Positions 27,057-36,157 are shown, counted from the stretch's first letter. The stretch is 64,000 nt of DNA from Pedobacter metabolipauper (GCF_004362715.1 NZ_SNYC01000004.1:124001-188000); one strand, 5' to 3'. The notes: generated by a model not told the origin, from the letters alone. Translations and numbers: made by a program.

Positions 27057-27090
27057 CAAAAAAAGGGATTACATAAACTGCAATCCCTTT
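27057..27090 (-). terminator. Terminator of the C-terminal processing protease gene
   Basis: A 9-bp stem AAAGGGATT / AATCCCTTT with an 11-nt loop is followed on the minus strand by seven T's, 19 nt after the stop codon of the protease gene. Confidence 0.8.
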
Positions 27091-27108
27091 CTCTGATTTA
27101 TAACCTTT

Positions 27109-29247
27109 TTATTTTTGGATCTGCATAAAATCAGCCATTATTTTCAGGCTTTCATCTTCTACAAAATCAAAGCTTTCTTCTTTTGTAATCTTATCTCCTT
27201 TTTTAAGCGCAGCTAAACCTCTTGAAGCCCTAAGCTGGTTGGTCTTTGCCAATGCTTTTGCTTCCAGGCTATCCCGCTCTGCTTTCAGTTTCGCTTCATT
27301 TAAGGTTACCGAAACTTCTCCTTCACGCTTTTTAGCATCAGCAAGATCCTGTTCCAGAATTTTATAATCTAAAGATTTGGCCATTCTATCCCGGTGTAGT
27401 TTAATCAATTCAGGCTTAATTGTACTTAGGTTGGCAACAGGAATGAACTTAGACTTCCCTACCTCATCCCATGGCAATGCAGATTTCTCCGTATCCTCTC
27501 CAATCTTATCCATAGGATATAAAGACGGAAATGCAATGTCTGGCATTACACCTTTGTGCTGTGTACTACTGCCTGTTACGCGATAGAACTTTGCCATCGT
27601 TAAGTTAATGATCCCTAACTGTGGCTGTGCTTGCGCAGAAGAGCCAGCACCTCCGGTTTTACCAACAAGCATCGCTAATTTTTGTAAGATAGATGGGTTA
27701 ACAACATCATCCATTCTGATAGATGATTGTACTGTTCCTTTACCATAGGTTTGAGTTCCCATAATGATGCCGCGGCCATAATCTTGTATCGCACCTGCAA
27801 AGATTTCTGAAGCCGATGCACTTAAACGGTCGATCATAACCCCAAATGGTCCATCCCACGCAACGCCCGGATTTGTATCTTCACTAACATCAACTTCATT
27901 TTTAAGATCCTTAACCTGAACCACCGGACCTTTATCAATAAACAAACCAGTAAGGTCAATCGCTTCCGTTAAAGAACCTCCGCCATTAGCCCTTAGATCC
28001 ATCACAATAGCATCCACATGATCTTTGTTCTTTAGTGTATCAATCAATAGCCTTACATCCCTCGTAGTACTCTTATAATTCTTATCACCATTTCTTGCAG
28101 CATTAACATCTGCATAAAATGCAGGTACAGTAATGATCCCTATTTTATACGGCTTGCCGTTTGACTGAATGGATTTAACTGTCTTTTTAGCAGACTGCTC
28201 TTCCATAACGATCTTTTCACGGGTCAATTCAATGATGACGGGTTTAGACGATACATCCTGACCAACAGGAATAATTTTCAGGCGTACTTTAGTACCCTTA
28301 GGTCCTTTAATTTTAGCAACAGAGTTTTCAATTCTCCAACCGGTAATATCTTCAAATTCAGCACTTCCCTGAGCAACACCAATAATACGGTCGCCAGTGG
28401 TTAACAATTTACTTTTAAAAGCAGGTCCGCCCGGAATGATCTCGCCAATTTTAAGGATCTCATTCTCCAGTTGCAGTCTTGCGCCAATCCCCTCAAAAGA
28501 ACGTGCCATATCTTCCGTAAAAGCCTGGGCATTTGTTGGATTAAAATAATTGGTATGCGGATCTATGGTTTCAGTAAATGCATCCATAATCAGTTGAAAA
28601 ACATCCTGATTATTGATTTTTGAAGCCTGAACCCTTAAGTTCTCATATCTTTTAGTAAGCCCCTCAACATTCTTCTCTGGAGCTGTACCTGAAATTTTAA
28701 GGTTAACCAACTCATATTTTACCCTTTTCTTCCAAATGGAATTTAAGTCTGAAACAGAAGTACTCCATGGCATATTTTCGCGATCGAACACATATGTATC
28801 ATTCTGATTAAAATCATAAGATGATTTTATCTGGCTTAATCCATAGCTGATCCATTCATTATACCGTTTTAGGTACATATTAAAAATATAAAAAGGCGCA
28901 CTAAGATCACCGTTTCTAAAATCGTCATCAAGCTCATATCTAAACTTTTCAAAATCTTTAATATCAGATTCTAAGAAGTAATATCTTGATGGATCCAGGT
29001 CCTTTATATATTTATCAAGAATAATGGAAGAAATCGAATCCGTGATCTTTATCTTCTTATAATTATAGTTTTCAATCAGCGCAACAATCTCCTTGCAAAC
29101 TAAAGATTGTTTTTCATCCGGCACAATATTACTTACGCCATCAACTATGGGCTGGGTCTTTGGTGATGCATGACATGCAAGTACAGCGGCGGTAAAGGTT
29201 ACCAGTAATATTCTTCTTAACATCTCTTTTACTAATTTAAAATCCAT
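27109..29247 (-). CDS. Carboxy-terminal processing (tail-specific) protease, lipoprotein
   Basis: A 712-residue S41-family serine protease of the Prc/Tsp type. The N-terminus has a lipobox AVLAC (Cys25), then a long N-terminal helical domain, a PDZ domain near 240-320 (GIGARLQLENEILKIGEIIPG), the catalytic core with Ser in DRLSASASEIFAGA and Lys in TYGKGTVQ, and a charged coiled-coil C-terminal domain (DUF3340-like). It would cleave C-terminal tails of periplasmic proteins. The start at 29247 is chosen because a longer frame would run through the upstream terminator hairpin at 29290-29325. Confidence 0.93.
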   Translation of the reverse strand: MDFKLVKEMLRRILLVTFTAAVLACHASPKTQPIVDGVSNIVPDEKQSLVCKEIVALIENYNYKKIKITDSISSIILDKYIKDLDPSRYYFLESDIKDFEKFRYELDDDFRNGDLSAPFYIFNMYLKRYNEWISYGLSQIKSSYDFNQNDTYVFDRENMPWSTSVSDLNSIWKKRVKYELVNLKISGTAPEKNVEGLTKRYENLRVQASKINNQDVFQLIMDAFTETIDPHTNYFNPTNAQAFTEDMARSFEGIGARLQLENEILKIGEIIPGGPAFKSKLLTTGDRIIGVAQGSAEFEDITGWRIENSVAKIKGPKGTKVRLKIIPVGQDVSSKPVIIELTREKIVMEEQSAKKTVKSIQSNGKPYKIGIITVPAFYADVNAARNGDKNYKSTTRDVRLLIDTLKNKDHVDAIVMDLRANGGGSLTEAIDLTGLFIDKGPVVQVKDLKNEVDVSEDTNPGVAWDGPFGVMIDRLSASASEIFAGAIQDYGRGIIMGTQTYGKGTVQSSIRMDDVVNPSILQKLAMLVGKTGGAGSSAQAQPQLGIINLTMAKFYRVTGSSTQHKGVMPDIAFPSLYPMDKIGEDTEKSALPWDEVGKSKFIPVANLSTIKPELIKLHRDRMAKSLDYKILEQDLADAKKREGEVSVTLNEAKLKAERDSLEAKALAKTNQLRASRGLAALKKGDKITKEESFDFVEDESLKIMADFMQIQK

Positions 29248-29289
29248 TTTATAATTATGCACTAATATGATACCAATTTCATAAATAAA

Positions 29290-29325
29290 CAGAAAAGAGA
29301 CAGTATTATTACTGTCTCTTTTCTG
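29290..29325 (-). terminator. Perfect 15-bp hairpin terminating the cyanophycin/TPR unit
   Basis: CAGAAAAGAGACAGT pairs exactly with ACTGTCTCTTTTCTG over a 6-nt loop; the outer arm is T-rich on the minus strand. It lies 85 nt past the stop of the TPR gene. Apart from this, 29248-29410 shows no gene. Confidence 0.75.
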
Positions 29326-29410
29326 TAAACTTACCAAAAGTAATTAAATAACTACTAAATAACGAGTTAAAAAAACAGCTCCGTTTAATCGTCAATTAAG
29401 CCTTTTAAAA

Positions 29411-30091
29411 TTATTTCTTACTTCCTGTTTTTGAAATGATCATGGACCTGGCTTCTTTGATCTGGCCCCTAAAGGCTGTGGTGCCGGCTGCTTTAGCCAG
29501 TAACTCTGCCCGGTTAATATCCCTGGATGCCATTACATATTCTTTTTTCTTAATTTTCACGTTGGCAATACCAAGTACCGATTCAATATAGGCGGAGTTA
29601 TTTCCAATTTGCTTGGCCAGAATCCCTTGCTGGGTATAAAACCACAGGGATTGTGTAAACTTATTCGCTGCCAGGTAAATTTTACCCAGTTGTTTATAAG
29701 AATCCATCTGGCCGGCTTTACTGCCAATCTTCGAATAGGTTTTTAGGGCTACGTTCAGCACTACCTGTTCTGCTTCTGTATAATGCGAAAGGGCGTAGTG
29801 CGCATTACTGAGTTTTAAAAGCGCAGCAGCATATCTTGAAAATTGTTTGGCACTGTTGTATTCGAAAGCAGCCTTTCCGAATAAAGTGATGGCTTCATTA
29901 TATTCACCTCTTCTTTCGTTCTTTTCCGCTTCAGCAAAATAAGTATTTCCTTCATTCTCTTCCAGGTTGGAAACCACAATATTGATTGCACCCGGACTTA
30001 CCGATGGTTGTTGCGGTTGTGAACTAGGGGTCTGCGAAATTGCCTGATTAAAAAAACCAAGAAAAATAATAATTAACAAGCGCTTATCCAT
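29411..30091 (-). CDS. Exported TPR-repeat protein
   Basis: A 226-residue protein with a signal peptide (MDKRLLIIIFLGFFNQAISQ), a short Gln/Pro/Ser-rich linker, and at least three helical repeat pairs of TPR type (EKNERRGEYNEAITLFGKAAF, AAALLKLSNAHYALSHYTEAE, QLGKIYLAANKFTQSLWFYTQ). It probably acts as a protein-interaction platform in the periplasm. The start at 30091 places a TATCTTTA -7 box 4 nt upstream. It lies 20 nt after the isoaspartyl peptidase gene, but no direct link to cyanophycin is shown. Confidence 0.85.
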   Translation of the reverse strand: MDKRLLIIIFLGFFNQAISQTPSSQPQQPSVSPGAINIVVSNLEENEGNTYFAEAEKNERRGEYNEAITLFGKAAFEYNSAKQFSRYAAALLKLSNAHYALSHYTEAEQVVLNVALKTYSKIGSKAGQMDSYKQLGKIYLAANKFTQSLWFYTQQGILAKQIGNNSAYIESVLGIANVKIKKKEYVMASRDINRAELLAKAAGTTAFRGQIKEARSMIISKTGSKK

Positions 30092-30095
30092 TGTA

Positions 30096-30103
30096 TAAAG
30101 ATA
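30096..30103 (-). promoter_or_regulatory. -7 box TATCTTTA of the TPR gene
   Basis: Near consensus (final A), four bases before the ATG at 30091, in the 20-nt gap after the isoaspartyl peptidase gene. Confidence 0.4.
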
Positions 30104-30111
30104 CAATAAAA

Positions 30112-30954
30112 TTATGCAAACAACTGTAAACTACCATCAAAAGAGGCCCAAACCATGTAGGGGTGAGAATCCTGGTGATAAACTTCTCCAGTTGCGGATA
30201 TCCCGATTACGCCTGCAAAGCCGTCAATTGTTTTCAATTCATTAAAAGATCTTTCAGTTGCTTCCTTTAAAGTAAATCCATCCGTTACCCGGGTAACAAT
30301 TTTTGCAGCAAGTGCTGTATTTACAATATCCTCGCCCACACCTGTGCAGGAGATCGCTGCAAAATTATTCGCAAAATTTCCCGCTACGGTCGCAGAATCA
30401 CTAACCCGGCATGGAATTTCGAAGCCCTTGCCCCCTGTAGATGTTGCTGCAGCCAAATTCCCGTCCTGGTCTAACGCAACGCAACCAACGGTCCCCTTAC
30501 GCTCCTGCTGATTTAGTTTAGCCTCATATTCTGCCTGTCTTTGTGTAGTGATCGGATCAAAGTATTCAAACCCATGATCAAGGGCAAAAGCAGCAGCTCC
30601 TGAACCGCTAAGTACACGGTCTGCACAAGCCAGAAGTTTCTCGGATACCTGCACTGGGTTTTTTACATTTTCAATATTGATAACACCACTGAAACGTTGT
30701 GTTTTACCATCCATAAGCGATGCACTCAACCGAACCTTTCCATCGCTTTGTATCTGAGAACCCAGCCCCGCATTAAACAATTCATTATCTTCCAGTAAGC
30801 TTACAGTATATACTACAGTTTCTAAAGCTGTATGCCCTTTAAGATAAGTATAGGCCTCGCTAACAATTGCAGCTAATGCATCTTGTTTGGCCTTCTTGGT
30901 CTCCTGGTTGGTACCCGATTCACTAAAAAATCCACCGTGGATGATTACTTTCAT
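30112..30954 (-). CDS. iaaA: Isoaspartyl peptidase / plant-type L-asparaginase
   Basis: An N-terminal-nucleophile hydrolase of 280 residues that cuts beta-Asp dipeptides, including the beta-Asp-Arg released by cyanophycinase. Autocleavage should occur before Thr155 in GTVGCVALD, generating alpha and beta subunits; the substrate-binding NAGLGS loop (61-66) and the TSTGGKGFEIPCRVSDS block (family form TSTGG...GRVGDS) are present. The gene is one base after cphB in the same operon, which strongly supports a role in cyanophycin turnover. A general asparaginase activity is the alternative. Confidence 0.92.
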   Translation of the reverse strand: MKVIIHGGFFSESGTNQETKKAKQDALAAIVSEAYTYLKGHTALETVVYTVSLLEDNELFNAGLGSQIQSDGKVRLSASLMDGKTQRFSGVINIENVKNPVQVSEKLLACADRVLSGSGAAAFALDHGFEYFDPITTQRQAEYEAKLNQQERKGTVGCVALDQDGNLAAATSTGGKGFEIPCRVSDSATVAGNFANNFAAISCTGVGEDIVNTALAAKIVTRVTDGFTLKEATERSFNELKTIDGFAGVIGISATGEVYHQDSHPYMVWASFDGSLQLFA

Positions 30955-30955
30955 A

Positions 30956-31831
30956 TTAATTTACAGGGAGCGACTTAGGATGATGAATGGTTAATTTATG
31001 GTCAGTAAGATCGTAGATATCCCCATCGCACATCACATGCACAACCATATTTTTGATAGATACCGGCTGGCCCATTTCGACATCTGTTAAATTGGTATCC
31101 GCCATGTGCCTGCCATCAACCAGTATAACCATACCGCTGCCAATTGCTTCCATCCTGTTGCCATTAGATATATATAAACCTGTGTCTTCGCCAAGGCCAA
31201 TACCCAAAATACCAGGATTACTTGCCGCAGCATACAAAAGCCGGCCTATTCTTCCGCGCTGTACAAAGTGTGTATCAACGATAACGCCATCGATGAAGCC
31301 CAGCCCGCCGGTAATCTTTACTTCGCCTTTTAACAGCGCGTCTTTACTACTTCCCTGATAGATCATGTTCTTTGAGCTTGCCGCAGCACCCGCAGAAGTT
31401 CCTGCAATTACAATCTCTTCGTTCTGGTATTTATCCAGCAGGATCTGATGAATAGAGGTACCTCCAAAAATGGACGATAAACGAAGCTGATCACCACCGG
31501 TAAAAATAATAACGTCGGCAGCCTTGATGCGTGCACAATTCTCTGCTGAATTTGCTTGTTCCCGGTTATTGATTCCTAAAACCCCAACATTGTGTACATC
31601 CAGCTGTGAAAAAGCTTTGATATACTCTTCCCCTACTTTTTCAGGAATTAAAGATGCAGTAGTGATGATCTCAAAACGGGAGTCTTTATTGTGGACAGAC
31701 TCTATTGTAATTTTCTTTAAAATACCCCTTTCAAAAAAGTTCATATTTTGGGGCAACCCGAACTGTGTCTCTGTGAAACTACCGGTATTTATTGCACCCC
31801 CTATAATAATTAATTTACCCTTCGGAGTCAT
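30956..31831 (-). CDS. cphB: Cyanophycinase
   Basis: A serine exopeptidase (S51) that cleaves the multi-L-arginyl-poly-L-aspartate polymer into beta-Asp-Arg dipeptides. The 291-residue protein has the nucleophile Ser146 in GTSAGA, the TGGDQ loop at 111-115, and the histidine in VDTHFVQRGRIGRL, all as in CphB. No signal peptide is present, so it is the intracellular form. It heads an operon with iaaA and lies divergent from the synthetase gene cphA. An exact -7 box is 27 nt before its ATG. Confidence 0.95.
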   Translation of the reverse strand: MTPKGKLIIIGGAINTGSFTETQFGLPQNMNFFERGILKKITIESVHNKDSRFEIITTASLIPEKVGEEYIKAFSQLDVHNVGVLGINNREQANSAENCARIKAADVIIFTGGDQLRLSSIFGGTSIHQILLDKYQNEEIVIAGTSAGAAASSKNMIYQGSSKDALLKGEVKITGGLGFIDGVIVDTHFVQRGRIGRLLYAAASNPGILGIGLGEDTGLYISNGNRMEAIGSGMVILVDGRHMADTNLTDVEMGQPVSIKNMVVHVMCDGDIYDLTDHKLTIHHPKSLPVN

Positions 31832-31858
31832 TTTAAGTGATTATATTTCGAATAATTC

Positions 31859-31866
31859 CAAATATA
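31859..31866 (-). promoter_or_regulatory. -7 box TATATTTG of cphB-iaaA
   Basis: Exact TAnnTTTG on the minus strand, 27 nt before the cphB start. The 298-bp region 31832-32129 between the divergent cph genes otherwise holds no gene; it is very AT-rich, and no clear cphA -7 box was seen. Confidence 0.5.
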
Positions 31867-32129
31867 TATGCAATAGTGAAATATTTTAGATTTTTTTATC
31901 AATATTAGTACCTTATCAACAATTACCCAATTAAACTTACTGTTTTACCTGCCCAAATGATGTTAAAAAACATTTATAGGGAAGATGCGTTTATTTAAAG
32001 AAATATATCTAATTTGATCTTTCCATTTAAAGTAGATATAGATAAGCAGAAAACAGGTGCAATTACCTCTCTTTGATTGTGCTGGCTTATGAAGCCTAAC
32101 CTTAAAACAAGAATAAAAAACAAACATCA

Positions 32130-34745
32130 ATGAAAATATTAGGCATACAAGTGCTTCGCGGACCAAACATCTGGTCTATAAATAGAAAAAAATTGATCCA
32201 AATGCGTTTAGACCTGGAGGAACTTGAACAAAGCCCGACAAACGTGATCGATGGATTTAGAGAACGTATAGAAAAGCTGATCCCCAGCTTATACACACAC
32301 CGCTGCTCTAAAGGAGCACCAGGAGGTTTTCTAAGCCGGGTAGATGAAGGTACCTGGATGGGACATGTGATTGAACACATCGCGCTGGAAATTCAAACCC
32401 TGGCGGGCATGGATACCGGTTTTGGAAGAACAAGGCAAACAAAAACAGAAGGTATTTATAATGTAGTATTCAGCTATACTGAAGAAAAGGCAGGTCTTTA
32501 TGCTGCCGAAGCAGCGGTAAGGATTGCAGATGCATTGATCAATAATCTGGAATACGATCTGGAGGCTGATATCCAGAGGATGCGTGAGTTAAGGGAACTG
32601 GAAAGATTAGGCCCAAGTACAGGTTCCATTGTAGACGAAGCAATCTCAAGGGATATCCCATGGATCAGATTAAACAAAAGTTCACTGGTTCAATTGGGCT
32701 ATGGAAAAAACCAGGTTCGCTTTAGGGCCACCATGACCGAAAGAACAAATAGCATCGCCGTAGATATTGCCTGTAATAAAGATGAAACAAAACGTTTGTT
32801 ACAAGATGCTGCAATACCCGTTGCAAAAGGTGTAACCATCTCTGAAATTGAAGACCTGCCGGATGCAATTAGAAAAGTTGGCTATCCGCTCGTATTTAAA
32901 CCATTGGACGGAAACCATGGTAAAGGGGCATCAATCAATGTAAAAACAGATGAAGCTGCTTACGCGGCCTTTGAATATGCTAAGAACTACTCCAGAAAGA
33001 TTATCATTGAAAAATTTATAACCGGATACGATTTCAGGATCCTGGTTATTGATCATAAAATGGTGGCTGCAGCATTACGCGTTCCTGCCCATGTTACCGG
33101 CAATGGAAGCAGTACCATCCAGCAGCTTATCGATAAAGAAAATGAAGACCCAAGAAGAGGCTATGGGCATGAAAATGTATTAACGGAGATCATTGTTGAC
33201 CGGGATACCCTGGATCTGCTGGAAAAGAAACAGTATACATTGGATACCATTGCTCCTAATGGAGAAACCGTTTATCTGAAATCTACCGCCAATTTAAGTA
33301 CTGGCGGCACATCAATCGATGTAACAGACCTGGTTCATCCGCAAAATGTGTTTATCAGCGAACGGATTTCCAGGATAATCGGACTGGACATCTGCGGTAT
33401 CGACATCATGGCAGAAAACCTGACCCAACCATTGCCAGAAAACGGCGGTGTGGTACTTGAGGTAAATGCAGCCCCTGGTTTTAGAATGCACCTGGCACCA
33501 AGCGAAGGTTTGCCGAGAAATGTTGCTGCTCCTGTGATAGACATGCTTTATCCACTGGGGAAATCCGCCAGGATCCCCATCATCGCAGTTACCGGTACGA
33601 ATGGAAAAACAACAACTACGAGACTAATTGCGCATATTGTAAAGAGCAATGGAACACGGGTAGGTTTTACAACCTCAGATGGCATCTATGTGCAAAACAC
33701 ACTACTGATGAAGGGCGACACAACCGGCCCGGTTAGTACAGAGTTTATTTTAAGAGATCCTACCGTTGAATTTGCTGTATTGGAAACTGCCCGTGGAGGT
33801 ATCTTGAGAGCCGGACTCGGCTTTAACAGATGTGATATAGGCGTAGTAACGAATATCCAGGAAGATCATTTAGGCATTTCTGACATTGATACGCTTGACG
33901 ATCTTTCCAGGGTAAAGGCAGTAGTAATAGGCGCAGTTAAACGTTCAGGATGGGCCGTGTTGAATGCAGACAATAAGTATTGCATTAAGATTGCAGCCAA
34001 TGCAGATTGTAATGTTGCTTTCTTTAGCATGGATGAGAAAAATCCGGTTATTGTAGAGCACAGCAAAAAAGGAGGAATCTCTGCTGTTTATGAAAACGGT
34101 TACATCACCATTAAAAAAGGCGATTGGAAGATCCGGGTTGAAAAAGTTACACACATCCCGCTAACCTTTGGCGGAAGTGTTGATTTTATGATCCAGAATG
34201 TACTGGCAGCAACCCTTTCTACTTTCTTATGGGGATATAAGATCGAAGACATCAAAATGTCACTGGAAACATTTATTCCATCAGCAGCCCAAACACCGGG
34301 CAGAATGAACACCTTTAAATTTAAAGAATTTAAAATCCTTGTTGATTTTGCACACAACCCCGATGGCTTTAACGGGATAAAAACATACCTCAAAACCATA
34401 GAAGCTACAGAGCATATTGGTGTAATATCAGGTACAGGCGACAGAAGAGATGGTGACATTATAGAAACAGCACGCATTGCCGCACAAATGTTTGATAAAA
34501 TAATCATTTGTCAGGAAAAATATTTACGTGGCCGCGAACAGCAGGAGCTGATTGATCTGCTTATACAGGGTATTAATGAAGTTAAACCGGGCATGGAGGT
34601 CATTATCAATAATAATGGAGACGATTGCCTGAAATATTTAATAGCTACCGCAAAATCAGGATCATTTATCACAATATTAAGTGATACGATCGACAATGCA
34701 ATTGGTAAGGTATCAGAATATCTGGATAAGGAATTCGGCGTTTAA
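32130..34745 (+). CDS. cphA: Cyanophycin synthetase
   Basis: CphA polymerises Asp and Arg into cyanophycin using ATP, without a ribosome. The 871-residue protein shows the three-part architecture: an N-terminal domain beginning MKILGIQVLRGPNIWS with HRCSKGAPGGFLSR, an ATP-grasp domain (about 220-475; VFKPLDGNHGKGAS) that adds Asp, and a Mur-ligase-like domain (from about 485; VTGTNGKTTTTRL, and HNPDG near 745) that adds Arg. Length fits the family (870-900). It is divergent from cphB-iaaA, so synthesis and mobilisation can be controlled separately. A strong terminator follows. Confidence 0.97.
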   Translation: MKILGIQVLRGPNIWSINRKKLIQMRLDLEELEQSPTNVIDGFRERIEKLIPSLYTHRCSKGAPGGFLSRVDEGTWMGHVIEHIALEIQTLAGMDTGFGRTRQTKTEGIYNVVFSYTEEKAGLYAAEAAVRIADALINNLEYDLEADIQRMRELRELERLGPSTGSIVDEAISRDIPWIRLNKSSLVQLGYGKNQVRFRATMTERTNSIAVDIACNKDETKRLLQDAAIPVAKGVTISEIEDLPDAIRKVGYPLVFKPLDGNHGKGASINVKTDEAAYAAFEYAKNYSRKIIIEKFITGYDFRILVIDHKMVAAALRVPAHVTGNGSSTIQQLIDKENEDPRRGYGHENVLTEIIVDRDTLDLLEKKQYTLDTIAPNGETVYLKSTANLSTGGTSIDVTDLVHPQNVFISERISRIIGLDICGIDIMAENLTQPLPENGGVVLEVNAAPGFRMHLAPSEGLPRNVAAPVIDMLYPLGKSARIPIIAVTGTNGKTTTTRLIAHIVKSNGTRVGFTTSDGIYVQNTLLMKGDTTGPVSTEFILRDPTVEFAVLETARGGILRAGLGFNRCDIGVVTNIQEDHLGISDIDTLDDLSRVKAVVIGAVKRSGWAVLNADNKYCIKIAANADCNVAFFSMDEKNPVIVEHSKKGGISAVYENGYITIKKGDWKIRVEKVTHIPLTFGGSVDFMIQNVLAATLSTFLWGYKIEDIKMSLETFIPSAAQTPGRMNTFKFKEFKILVDFAHNPDGFNGIKTYLKTIEATEHIGVISGTGDRRDGDIIETARIAAQMFDKIIICQEKYLRGREQQELIDLLIQGINEVKPGMEVIINNNGDDCLKYLIATAKSGSFITILSDTIDNAIGKVSEYLDKEFGV

Positions 34746-34753
34746 CACTTAAA

Positions 34754-34806
34754 TAGTAATAACGCAAGGAGCGGCTCTGGATGAGCCGCTCTTTGCGTTA
34801 TTACTA
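34754..34806. terminator. Long bidirectional terminator hairpin
   Basis: A stem of about 23 bp (TAGTAATAACGCAA + GAGCGGCTC with their complements, one G-T position) encloses a 5-nt loop between the convergent cphA and nuclease genes. It is the longest hairpin in the window. Confidence 0.8.
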
Positions 34807-34820
34807 AAATTCATTCTCAA

Positions 34821-35621
34821 TTATTTATAAATATCGTTAAGGACATTTGCTAAGCAAATCCCTCCTTTTAACAGCTGCTCGTTCAACAGATCTACAAAAT
34901 CATAGTTGTACTTATAACTTAGCTTATCATCTGCCTTAGTTTCTGCATAGATGCGGTTACAAGCTACATAAGATCCGTATACAAAATCTCTTAATGAATT
35001 ATTCTTCCATTGTTCCAATTGAGCTTTCGCCGGGAAATTGATCACATCAGCATATTCAGTATAACTCAGCTGCTGGTATCCAATCAGCGATTCATCCCAA
35101 ACGCGGTGCAGATTAGACTTTTCGCCAAACCATGTTAATACAACCCTGTTTCCTCCAAGATCTTCCTTACGCGCCGTATGCATCGGTTGATTTAAGTCGC
35201 CCACCAAATGGATCAATAGCCGCATAGCTAATTTTTTCTGATCTGCAGTACTTTGCTTATCCTTCAAAACTTTAACCATTGCAGGCACTTTATTATAAAC
35301 ATTTGCGGCGGTATCTTTTTCAAGAAAATCAAAGACTCCTTTCTGATCCAAATCGGCAGGCAGGTTCACAAAATGCCAGTTGTACAAATAATTATAGGCC
35401 GGGTTCGACTTTATAAAATCTCCCCAGTTGCTGGCCATAGCCAGGCTTTCATTGCCCAATACGCTTTTGATACCTTTACGGGCCTTGATGCTCAGGTGCT
35501 CCTCTGCAATTTGTCCTACAATCCGGTGTCCGAGCATCCCCCAGGCACTTGAAGTTAGAGGCAGGTAAGCCATGATACAAATGGCAATGATTTTAATGGT
35601 ATTAACCTGGATTCTTTTCAT
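34821..35621 (-). CDS. S1/P1-family nuclease, exported
   Basis: A 266-residue secreted phospholipase-C/P1-type zinc nuclease. After the signal peptide the mature protein starts at Trp27 (AWGMLGHRIVGQIAEEHL), whose amino group and the following His bind zinc in this family. The other ligands are in HLVGDLNQPMHTA and NLHRVWDESLI. It probably degrades single-stranded nucleic acids or 3'-nucleotides for phosphate and nucleoside scavenging. It is 21 nt downstream of an unknown lipoprotein gene, in the fumarase operon direction. Confidence 0.94.
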   Translation of the reverse strand: MKRIQVNTIKIIAICIMAYLPLTSSAWGMLGHRIVGQIAEEHLSIKARKGIKSVLGNESLAMASNWGDFIKSNPAYNYLYNWHFVNLPADLDQKGVFDFLEKDTAANVYNKVPAMVKVLKDKQSTADQKKLAMRLLIHLVGDLNQPMHTARKEDLGGNRVVLTWFGEKSNLHRVWDESLIGYQQLSYTEYADVINFPAKAQLEQWKNNSLRDFVYGSYVACNRIYAETKADDKLSYKYNYDFVDLLNEQLLKGGICLANVLNDIYK

Positions 35622-35642
35622 TTTATACTTCTAATTTGTCTT

Positions 35643-36155
35643 TTACAATTGCATGGGTTTACACACCACCTTCTCTTTCAATACAAGATCAATGGATCGC
35701 TGGTTATCTGTGCTTTCCAGAAACAAGGACGCAGAATCTCCCCGCTTAACTTTAAAGCTCTTGATGTATTGTCCAATCTGGTAACATCCGGAGATCTTTT
35801 GTTTGTAATTTTCTTTGGTATAAGTACCTTCCAAAAAAAGGCTGTCTGAACGTACTTCATAAACACCCTTCGCATGTTCTTTCCATACCCCTTTATTAAA
35901 GCAGGAGTCTGCATAATAGTTTACCTTGGAATGAGTGGTTAAGTCCACATAAAAAGAATCGCAGGTAAACTTAAATTTATGCTGGGTATAGCTCAACAAA
36001 TTACCTGCATTCAAAACACGATCCTGGTTCCAGACACCCTGCAAAAATGCCGATCCCTCCCCTTGTACATTCGGCAATCTTCTGCATGCCGGTAACAAGG
36101 TAAATGAACTGAACAACAAGATTACCAGCAGAAACTGGTTAAGATATTTATCCAT
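35643..36155 (-). CDS. Putative lipoprotein of unknown function
   Basis: A 170-residue protein with a lipoprotein signal (LLPAC, Cys24) and a predicted all-beta body (repeated strands such as GVWKEHAKGVYEVRSDSLFLEGTY). Two Cys pairs (about 80/98 and 137/166) could form disulfides. I do not recognise the family; it may fold as a small lipocalin-like barrel. The gene starts 2 nt after fumC and would be translated with it, but a metabolic link to fumarase is not evident. Confidence 0.75.
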   Translation of the reverse strand: MDKYLNQFLLVILLFSSFTLLPACRRLPNVQGEGSAFLQGVWNQDRVLNAGNLLSYTQHKFKFTCDSFYVDLTTHSKVNYYADSCFNKGVWKEHAKGVYEVRSDSLFLEGTYTKENYKQKISGCYQIGQYIKSFKVKRGDSASLFLESTDNQRSIDLVLKEKVVCKPMQL

Positions 36156-36157
36156 GC

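Noticed and set aside
29248..29337. N-terminal extension of the S41 protease
   Set aside because: It encodes the strand of a perfect terminator hairpin and lacks a signal peptide; the lipoprotein signal starts at 29247.
31963..32166. 67-residue minus-strand frame across the cphA start
   Set aside because: Overlaps the conserved cphA N-terminus on the other strand and has no -7 box; probably chance in AT-rich DNA.
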